Assembly: GCF_001949145.1 (NCBI RefSeq) | Contig: NW_019091415.1 | Location: 1,059,807 to 1,075,651, forward strand | Reading direction: 5' to 3' | DNA length: 15,845 bases | Origin: Acanthaster planci | Taxonomy: Eukaryota; Echinodermata; Asteroidea; Valvatida; Acanthasteridae | Shown here: piece after piece, positions 9,363 through 15,845 of the stretch | Numbering within the stretch: position 1 is the first letter of the stretch | How the letters are laid out: each line of letters opens with the position of its first letter | Position numbers and translations under genes: made by a program | The notes under the pieces: generated by a model | The model's input: only the letters and a program-made list of their open reading frames with translations | Databases searched by the model: none | Told to the model about the DNA's origin: nothing

Positions 9363-9675
9363 AACACCCCATCCCTCAGGAATTATGCCCACGCACTCAG
9401 AAGAGGGGGGAAATGCAAAATCAAAATGCCTGCAAGAATTCAGTCTCGTGAAATTGCCGAGTGTTTGACAATCTTCCATTCATCGAATGAAACCAACACT
9501 CTGGGTTTCATAATACCGGCGCAACCGCTATCTCAACTTGAAAACCCCCAACAAATGTGAAACCTCGATGAACCCGGGCGAACAGTATCAATGCAAACTT
9601 CAAATGGAAAAAAAAAACACTTCCCACGATCTTCCAGGGTTGGCCACCATCTGGATACGCGCTTGACTTCTGCAC

Positions 9676-9688
9676 GGGGATTTCCCCC
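9676..9688. promoter_or_regulatory. NF-kB-like site GGGGATTTCCCCC
   Basis: GGGGATTTCC matches the kappa-B consensus GGGRNWYYCC and is nearly palindromic as GGGGATTTCCCC. It sits in a locally CpG-rich patch about 100 bases upstream of the YY1-like ATG at 9786. The match is exact; activity is inferred. Confidence 0.35.
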
Positions 9689-9785
9689 ACGCGCAGGCAC
9701 ACCCGGATTTCCGTGCCAGTTATGATCTTGTTGATTCAACATAATTGCACATTTCAACATCCCCACTGGAGATCTCGGATAGCAG

Positions 9786-9980
9786 ATGGCGGATCGGGCC
9801 CTCAACACTCTACGCCCAGAAAGTGACACACAGCCAGGGTTGCCCAATATTCATTATGTACTGCTTGATGGCGTACAATTTCAACATGTGCATCAGAGTG
9901 ATAAACGGAGAGGCGGGGGCTCACAGTTAAGGAATTCATGTGAAGACAAGGAAGCAGATTTTCTGTATCTGTGTAGTTGA
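9786..9980 (+). CDS. Possible small or first-exon ORF of unknown function
   Basis: A 64-codon frame begins MADRALNTLRPESDTQPG and is hydrophilic throughout, with no signal peptide, membrane segment or family I recognise. The start lies inside AGATGGCGGAT, a good YY1-type sequence often found over start codons of TATA-less promoters, and an NF-kB-like site lies upstream. Against this, -3 of the start is C, the length is within chance, and overlapping minus-strand frames of similar size exist. It may be a first exon, a small protein or noise. Confidence 0.2.
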   Translation: MADRALNTLRPESDTQPGLPNIHYVLLDGVQFQHVHQSDKRRGGGSQLRNSCEDKEADFLYLCS

Positions 9981-9984
9981 GCCG

Positions 9985-10166
9985 GCAAATCAATACCCCG
10001 TCAGGAAACATCACACCAGCCTGCGCATTGCGTGGATCGTCCAGTCATGTCATTCTCGACAGAGCTTAGCGAACCCATGTCTCCAGTGAGGTGCAAGAAA
10101 TGATATTTGCAGGCAACGCATTCCAATCCTTAACGGTTGATGGAAAAAAAACTGCTTTTATTTAAG
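9985..10166. other. No gene identified
   Basis: CpG-retaining sequence with no open frame of note, between the candidate ORF and the 17-base tandem repeat. Confidence 0.3.
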
Positions 10167-10217
10167 CATGTATGCTATCAACACGTGTATGCTATCAACA
10201 CGTGTATGCTATCATAC
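10167..10217 (+). repeat. Three 17-base tandem units with E-boxes at the junctions
   Basis: Units CATGTATGCTATCAACA (10167-10183), CGTGTATGCTATCAACA (10184-10200) and CGTGTATGCTATCATAC (10201-10217). Each junction creates CACGTG (10182-10187 and 10199-10204), a perfect E-box. Confidence 0.9.
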
Positions 10218-10360
10218 TCTGGTGACTCCATCACAAATCTCACTGTCGGCAAAGCATGACGGGTTGAACTTGACAAGAGATGAATCTGAACTAAAGATCA
10301 TTTCATAGACAACGTATAAAAATAGATTATGCGTTGTTGACGTCTCCACCAGAGGCTGTT

Positions 10361-10366
10361 TTTATT
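10361..10366 (-). promoter_or_regulatory. Candidate polyadenylation signal AATAAA
   Basis: The plus strand reads TTTATT, giving AATAAA on the minus strand. U-rich and GU-containing sequence (CTATTTTTATACGTTGTC on the minus strand) follows within about 50 bases, as expected for a downstream element. It coincides with the end of the CpG-poor domain. Confidence 0.35.
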
Positions 10367-10676
10367 TTAATTTAGTTCCAACCAATTCACAAAAGGTTTA
10401 CTCGAGCATATCCAGTGAAACAAAACCATGCGTAAACGCATAACCTCCATTGACATGTGCAAATAAAAAAATATTATCTATAATGCTGCAGACAGTCCAG
10501 AAACAGAGGCACATTCAAGCCAGTAGAAAGGATTTCTGGAAGGGTACAGATTCAATGCTGTCCATAATTAATGAAAATTGAAAAGCATACCCTCAGACAA
10601 ATGCTGTACCTGGTGATGATACACATGCATCAAAACATTTCTTCAGTTTGGTTCAACCTGCAGGATATACTGTTAA

Positions 10677-10682
10677 TTTATT
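10677..10682 (-). promoter_or_regulatory. Alternative polyadenylation signal AATAAA
   Basis: This is a minus-strand AATAAA about 870 bases past the stop codon. A GU-rich stretch (TGTTTTGATGCATGTGTAT) lies downstream. It could give a shorter transcript than the signal at 10361-10366. Confidence 0.3.
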
Positions 10683-11025
10683 ATGATAAATTCAAATTTA
10701 AAAGCAACTATGGCTGTACTGCTGGAAATGATTTTTAAGCCAAATATGGTTGATAAGAGTGTCCTGGTTAGTAGCTCCATCTTAGTTAGAAGCCACTCAT
10801 TTGCACACAACTTCACTGGCTCCAGCCGCCAGCCTATTTGAGGTACAGCAGATACAACAGGAGGGCGCTATTTGGTTTGGGCAAAACTGTTGGTGTTGCC
10901 TCAAAACTAACCCACTTAACAAAGGGCCCTGCAATTCTGTCCACCACACTTCATTAGGCTAGTGGTCACACTCACACCATATCTGCTTAGGGTCTTGGAG
11001 AGACCGTACTCCGGATGAAAGCAGA

Positions 11026-11047
11026 GGGAAGGGATTGGGGAGGGGGG
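11026..11047 (+). other. G-quadruplex-type motif
   Basis: GGGAAGGGATTGGGGAGGG has four runs of three or more Gs with loops of one to three bases. It lies on the plus strand, opposite the inferred 3' UTR, so the transcript would carry the C-rich complement and only the DNA strand would form a quadruplex. Confidence 0.5.
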
Positions 11048-11548
11048 AGGTTATGTCAGGGGCATAATTATGAGGGTGTGGGCCTCATTCAAAGTCTGTG
11101 GCTTCCATGACTAAATGATCAAATCTTAAAAGAACAATCTCACCATTAAACTGCCCCTTCAATAAAAAACACCTCTCTCCAAGTGCCACTGGGGTCAGCC
11201 ACTTTGCTTCCATCATTTTCACCACTTTCACAAGCACACAAACCATTTCTTTGGGGAAGGGTTAAGACAGCAGAGAAAATTTTTCCCAAATACCAAACAT
11301 GATAGAAATAATCACTTTTTCCTTTTCAGTTTGTATGTCCTAGGAGGATGTAGTAGGTCTGGGAAAAATGCTCGTGAAAAATGAGGGGAAAAAAATGGAC
11401 AGCCCCTAAGTTTGACCCTAGCTGGGTCACTGGGAGGGGCATCATGAAAAGAAGTAATGTGACTTCCTCTGTTGTGATTTGAGGGTTTAGCATTCATTCT
11501 TTGTTGGGGCCTGATGAGAAGCTTAGTTCCTAACAAAGAGTCAATGCT

Positions 11549-11676
11549 TCACACAGTGTGTTGGTAGTAGTAGATCTCAGGTTTCACGGAACGACGACGG
11601 AAGGGGTTGAACCACCACAGGACTGGCCCGGGTCCGCAGACATCCCGGAAACCGTCGTAAGCAGACCGAGGTATCA
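11549..11676 (-). CDS. Terminal coding exon of a ZDHHC3/7-like DHHC palmitoyltransferase (partial gene)
   Basis: Read on the minus strand, this exon gives about 41 residues ending at TGA (11549-11551). The segment GFRDVCGPGPVLWWFNPF lines up without gaps with the tail of human ZDHHC7 ([18 protein letters not shown], from memory): 9 of 18 residues are identical, including the G, V, G, P, L, W and NPF positions. The preceding Y-D matches W-E conservatively. The protein ends in QHTV; ZDHHC3 and ZDHHC7 also end in valine. Known family members are multi-pass Golgi enzymes that S-acylate cysteines; the tail is cytosolic. A TCTTGAT branch-point-like motif, a pyrimidine-rich stretch and a CAGCAG acceptor precede the exon, which would start at 11676 or 11679 in phase 1. 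The exon carries about ten CpGs while several hundred bases on each side have almost none, consistent with coding constraint. The DHHC catalytic region is not in the window, so the family call rests on the tail alone. Confidence 0.62.
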
Positions 11677-11720
11677 CTGCTGGCCTTGGTGGGACAGGGA
11701 ATCAAGATAATAATGATCAC
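11677..11720 (-). other. Splice acceptor region with tandem CAGCAG
   Basis: Minus-strand sequence leading into the terminal exon shows TCTTGAT, which fits a YNYTRAY branch point, then a pyrimidine-rich run (ATTCCCTGTCCCACC) and the tandem acceptor CAGCAG at 11682-11677. Both AGs keep the same reading frame and differ by one codon. A further AG at 11686-11685 is possible but has a poorer context. Confidence 0.5.
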
Positions 11721-14535
11721 AACTGAGTACAGCAAAGCATAGCTGAGATATTTCTGAGAACATGTTAAACAAAGTAGATAAATTAAAATCAATTTTGAAG
11801 TTTTGCTGGCTGCAGCAAAAAAAAGGCAGTTGATTTCAATCCTATTTCACAGCCTCCATATGTGTGCTCTCTCCTGTTGTTGAGTTGTTTCTACAAACTC
11901 CCCCTCTAAAGTTAAATGCTCATTTACTCTGCTAATTGCTTGTGGCACAAAGTTCCCACTAGGATAAAAATTGTGTTCTAACAGTGCTAGGAAATGGGCA
12001 CTAATGGCTGTGCAGTTTTAACATTGTGATGTTGATGTGTTTCCCAACGGCAAGGCTATTCATGAGCTAAGCTCGGAGATGTTCAGGGTGTGAATTAGCA
12101 TACAGCTGCTCTGATAGAGCTGACCTTGTATGCACATACTGCAGTGCTTGAATGATATCCACCTCATGTTTGTGCATGCACTGTTCAAAAACTGGCCTGG
12201 CCCATTCCCTCTTGTTGAGTCACATGCCTGACTCCCAATACATTCGGTTGGCACACAACTGCCAGTCTGGCAAGGGATCTCAGACTTTCTAATGTTGAAA
12301 ATCTGAATACTGAGTGATCAGTAGCCAAATTGACAAAGACGTTTAAAGAGCAAAATCTGCCGAGTGCAAATGGTTGATTGTCACAAACAGATTACTTGCC
12401 GCAATGTCATGCTGCCGATGTCTCTTATGACTTCACCCACAGCTGAGTTTTGTAAGGCATACAAAGTGCTGAGTAAGATTTTCCATCTAGCTTATCTGTG
12501 AAACCGGCTGTTTTTTATTACCGTGCATACATTCATCTCTCATGACACGTTCTCTCGGAGCAGCTGTAAATGTTACAGTGAGTTTAGATTTTGGTGAGCT
12601 GTTCACCTTATTGGCGATTCTGAAATGATCACTTCAGCTATGACCAGTGAGCAGTGACACGAACTTAATTTTGATTTCTGGTTTTGATTAAACTGATAAA
12701 TGGCTCACCTTTCATGTATGGGCTTGTGTGCATGAATGATGGATTCAACAGTGGAGCGGTTCTGCAAAGATAAATATCATTCATTTATAAGGCCAACTTT
12801 CTGAGGAAAAAAAAACAGGCACACAAAAGAAAACCTTCTAAAGTTTAACTAACAGGGTGTCTTGCAATGCCCTCTTCACATACTGCATTTCAGTGACCAC
12901 TGACCCTGTGCTGTTACAGTGATGTGATATCTAAAAACCACTTCCATGGTCCAAGAAAGAAGATGTCTGGTAGCATCCAAACACTAGTGGCCCCTCAATG
13001 CTGACACAGAGGCTGGGCCAACACTTAAGGACAGTAAACTTTGATGACATTGTGACTGCATCATGGGAATGGATGACAAGCAAGACATGCATTTCATGCA
13101 CAAACCTGTGGGGGGGGGGTAAACGAGTCAAGCATGAAGAAGCATTTTCCTTCAAAATATTTCAGAAGTACTGGCTCATCAAGACAAGCCGTAGATGCAT
13201 TCACACCAAGTCAGAATTTTAAAGTCAGAAATATTTTTTCAAAAGCTGATAAGAAGCAAACTTCTCCCTGAAATGTCTTTTTAAAAAGAGCACCAGTCAT
13301 TATAGGCTGCAAAACAAACATGAGCCTCAAATATTGATTCTAATTGGCCAATTCTAACTCACTGACATTCATGGTCATGGCTAATGACAGAAACTGGTGT
13401 TCATGGAAGGAATCCCCTAAATTTTGATTTTACTTTCAAATTTGATTTTTGTACATAACATTAGTCCAAATCTTCATCGCATCACTAGTCAAAAAGAGAG
13501 CTACTTGACTTTGAATATTTAATAAGATGGAAACTGATGAAATGTTTTTCAACTACACTTTTCCCATAGGGTTGTGCATAAAGTGAATTGATTGTCATCC
13601 AATTCTGCAATCGTTAGCTGCTAATGTCCTAAAGTTTATCACACGTGAACTGCCCAATGTAAATGTCATTTTTGTATCGGGAAACATTGTTACACTGGGC
13701 ATTTTGCCCTTCAGCAAGATGTACAAACAGTGTAATATGGTACTCAATATTGACAGAGGGCTTATCCATCGCTTATCTGACTTGAACCAGTCAGACGACC
13801 CTGCACTAGTTTTGAGACATCTGCACTAATAAGCCAGACGTGTGAGGTTGAATTTTGTCACAAGCCCTAAGCCAACACTGAGTTGCAGTGTTATAAATCC
13901 ACCTGGGTCATAGGGCAAAAGAGTTATAAAACATCCCAAATTAGAAAAGTTTCAGTATGTGCACTCACTTTATGCCATATCCGTGCTTTAAGCCCAAGGT
14001 TGGTTGCAAAACAATGAGGTGCCCTCTTTCCGTCACAGAAAGCACCATGATATTGACTTGTGTAACATTCTGATTTATCACATTATTTACATAAACCAAG
14101 GTCCCCACAAGATTAAACTCTGGAAAGTCTCCGAAGCAAAGCAAGCTTTTGTAATATTGACAGATGTCACTAATGAGCAAATTCAGACTTGCAATGTAAT
14201 AAGGTACAAACTCTTCATGAAAACAGAGTAGATGGGATTAAGTTCCCAAAGTAAAAAAATAAGCAAACCATTCAAGAATGGAAAAATATACTTCTGACCT
14301 CAAAGAAAAATTCCCATTTGTCCAATTGCAAACTATCATGACTTCTGATGCCTGGATTAATTAATGCTTGCAACTGACATTATTCCAAGAAAATAGGAAG
14401 TTACACTAATGATTTAAATCAGTCAGTTTGAGCATAAATATATTAAACTGTCGTACTTCACATTTTATCCTAGGTTTTACCCTTACACCATTGTATATAT
14501 TCATGCTATATTGTCACTGTGAGTTGTGAAACAAT
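11721..14535 (-). other. Probable intron of the ZDHHC-like gene
   Basis: CpG-poor, TG/CA-rich sequence without a recognisable coding exon. I looked on the minus strand for codons of the DHHC-CPW core and of the D-E-T-G/E-I-E motif that precedes the tail in this family and found neither, so the previous exon is probably beyond the right edge. Open frames up to about 75 codons occur on both strands (for example 12060-12254, 12931-13155, 12998-13222, 13965-14180), but none has a recognisable domain. A run of ten Gs lies at 13110-13119. Confidence 0.4.
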
Positions 14536-14540
14536 TGACA

Positions 14541-14610
14541 GGCTGGCTCAGGAGGGATTCGAACCCACAACTTTGTGCTTAAACATCTTAACCACTAAGT
14601 ATTACTGGGA
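14541..14610 (-). mobile_element. tRNA-derived SINE head (Pol III promoter)
   Basis: On the minus strand an A box TAGTGGTTAAG (14597-14587) is followed, 32 bases start to start, by a B box GGTTCGAATCC (14565-14555), each matching the internal RNA polymerase III promoter consensus of tRNA genes. I could not build a clean seven-base acceptor stem, so a functional tRNA gene is unlikely and a SINE head or tRNA relic is preferred. The element would run leftward from here; its tail and target duplication are not resolved. Confidence 0.55.
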
Positions 14611-14767
14611 TTGGGTGGCTGACTCAAATCCCATGCAACGGTGGGTACAGCAAACAATCATCATACTGCACATGCTTGTCTGACCCAAATCAACAAATAT
14701 TCAACTGAATGGAAAAGTGACGGTTCAAGCATGGAAGCATTCAATCTGGGCCCAATTTCATGGCGCT

Positions 14768-15152
14768 GCTTACCACGGAATAAGCCTTTTGTGAGTTAAA
14801 TTTGAATAAAATCTGGCACACTGAGTTCTTTAAATTCACGTGAACATAATCGGAATTCTCCATACTAAAGCCACTGTTGCTTACCTCGTGATTCAAGGCA
14901 AGCTTTTCCTTAGTTACATAAAAGACGCCTTGCAACAATACACTGTTTTTAATGGATAAGAACGGCACAAAGGAACCAGTCTATTCCAGAGATGGTGGTC
15001 GCTATGCAAAAGCTTGCCTCGAATCACGAGGTATAGCAACAGTGCCTTTAGTCTGGGGAATTCGAGTTGTTACATTTCTATGCAATTAGATAACACAGGG
15101 TACCAGATTTTATTCAAATTTTAACTCGCAAGTGGCTTATTCCGTGCTTACG
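14768..15152. repeat. Large fold-back element, arms of about 140 bases
   Basis: The left arm (14768-14907) and right arm (15008-15152) are imperfect inverted copies around a spacer of about 100 bases. Shared blocks read outward to inward include CACGGAATAAGCC, TTTGAATAAAATCTGG, ACTAAAG-CACTGTTGC and CTCGTGATTC-AGGCAAGC. The left side is preceded at 14748 by GGGCCCAATTTCATGGCGCT, which resembles repeats I remember from echinoderm genomes; I could not verify this. CpG content is higher than in the surrounding intron, suggesting a fairly recent insertion. No coding capacity is visible, so a non-autonomous fold-back DNA element is the likeliest reading. Confidence 0.75.
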
Positions 15153-15157
15153 ATCTC

Positions 15158-15200
15158 CATTCTGCGCTAACCATGCTAGCATAAACATTCTGCGCTAACC
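15158..15200 (+). repeat. Direct repeat flanking a NheI-type palindrome
   Basis: CATTCTGCGCTAACC occurs at 15158-15172 and again, exactly, at 15186-15200. Between the copies lies ATGCTAGCAT, a perfect ten-base palindrome. It abuts the right arm of the fold-back element and may be part of its terminal structure. Confidence 0.7.
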
Positions 15201-15845
15201 TTTTAAAGGAACCAGGAAATAGAAATGTTTTTAAAAATATTACTTAAACCCTTGAAATTGCATCTTTGGGTATCAATTAACCTAATTTTAAATTTTTGTT
15301 TTTCAATTTTAACCCATATTTTGATGCTTTTTTGGTTTTTATGCTAATGCAATTTGCATATTCATGAGAACTATGGTGTCATCCAATGCACCGAATCTCA
15401 ATGTTACACAAATTTCTAGATTTTTTTTAACCACTGCTATGGCAGATTTCATTTTCTTTGGCAAATTATTGCTGTGTAAGTATATGGCAATAATCCAGCA
15501 AAAATCCTTTTCACAGAAATGATCCCAGATAACAAAAATGGGGTTCACAATTTGAATATGAAAACATGCAACCTGAGCCACGTCTTCCTGGATTTACATC
15601 AAAGCAAAAGCGCCCTCACTTGTCCAGAAATGCTTGGTTAATTTTTAATGTTTGAAAAAGTGCACCGTTCAGTTCACATAACTCAAAGATGTCAAACAGT
15701 CTTCACACATGGAAGAAGAGATACACAAAAAGTGACTCGAAGAAAAATTCATTTCCTGGATCTTTTAAGTGCAGAATCTTAGTTACTGTATGTACTCATG
15801 CGCACAGGCCAAAATTCCTTGCTAACCCATGAAAAACATTCGCCA
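15201..15845. other. AT-rich, CpG-poor sequence without identifiable gene
   Basis: Continues the CpG-poor character of 10.44-14.5 kb and is best read as more intron of the minus-strand gene. The longest frame (15339-15581, minus, 80 codons) has no recognisable motif. Nothing else is seen. Confidence 0.35.

Larger units (their letters stand above)
10340..11548 (-). other. Probable 3' UTR of the ZDHHC-like gene
   Basis: This stretch lies immediately downstream of the minus-strand stop codon. It has no sustained open frame and very few CpGs (about five between 10,441 and 11,548 by eye), as expected for the transcribed body of a methylated invertebrate gene. Minus-strand AATAAA hexamers at 10677-10682 and 10361-10366 would end a UTR of roughly 0.9 or 1.2 kb. 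The second lies just beyond the point where CpG frequency rises again, so I favour it. The UTR extent is inferred, not observed. Confidence 0.4.

Noticed and set aside
9533-9847. 104-codon minus-strand frame
   Set aside because: Antisense to the candidate promoter patch; composition reflects local GC and no motif is present.
10141-10220. CRISPR-like array
   Set aside because: The three 17-base units are directly adjacent with no spacers, so this is a minisatellite. No other spaced repeats of CRISPR type were seen.
12066-12225. Minus-strand frame REWARPVFEQCMHKHEVDII and beyond as the preceding exon of the ZDHHC-like gene
   Set aside because: A GTCAGC donor-like site and compatible phase exist, but the residues do not resemble the D-E-T...E-R-L-K segment expected before the tail in ZDHHC3/7.
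12974-13222. Plus-strand frame considered as a transposase fragment
   Set aside because: No DDE motif or helix-turn-helix signature could be seen, and it contains a ten-G run that is probably slippage-prone non-coding sequence.
13969-14105. Minus-strand frame ending ATNLGLKARIWHK before a GTGAGT donor-like site
   Set aside because: The donor is good, but no acceptor and no resemblance to any DHHC enzyme segment; left as chance.
14541-14610. Functional tRNA gene
   Set aside because: A and B boxes are present, but no seven-base acceptor stem or convincing anticodon arm could be paired, so a SINE head or relic is preferred.

Overview
The window looks like nuclear DNA of an invertebrate animal. 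The case rests on tRNA-derived SINE heads, hAT-like miniature elements, fold-back repeats, a likely terminal coding exon with splice-acceptor features, and mosaic CpG depletion of the kind seen in gene-body-methylated invertebrates. An echinoderm or other invertebrate deuterostome is my best guess from the repeat flavour, but no sequence here proves it. There is no sign of bacterial gene organisation: no operons, no ribosome-binding sites, and no open frame much over 120 codons.

Layout. About 1-10,440 is CpG-retaining, repeat-rich and without a recognisable protein gene. It holds a degenerate tRNA-SINE head (~233-290), two copies of one fold-back repeat family (801-878 and 3241-3375), a hAT-like miniature element (1268-1494) with a stray terminus of the same family (6632-6647), a nested hairpin cluster (3495-3592), two NRF1/YY1-type promoter motif pairs (5433-5492 and 6349-6379), an 18-base perfect palindrome around a CRE core (6447-6464), a second miniature-element candidate (9061-9173), an NF-kB-like/YY1-like site pair in front of a 64-codon frame (9676-9980), and several short tandem repeats.

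About 10,440 to the right edge is strongly CpG-depleted and fits the 3' end of a minus-strand gene running in from beyond the right edge. Its one recognisable exon is 11549-11676. It encodes a C-terminal tail that aligns, with no gap over 18 residues, to the tail of ZDHHC3/ZDHHC7-type DHHC palmitoyltransferases as I remember them. Downstream (leftward) lies a probable 3' UTR with AATAAA signals at 10677-10682 and 10361-10366. Rightward, 11677-15845 is read as intron, interrupted by a tRNA-SINE (~14541-14610) and a large fold-back element (14768-15152). No catalytic DHHC exon was found in the window.

I did not find a convincing new multi-gene system. The best leads are the isolated CpG-rich terminal exon, the CpG boundary at ~10.44 kb, the fold-back repeat family and the switchable hairpin cluster.
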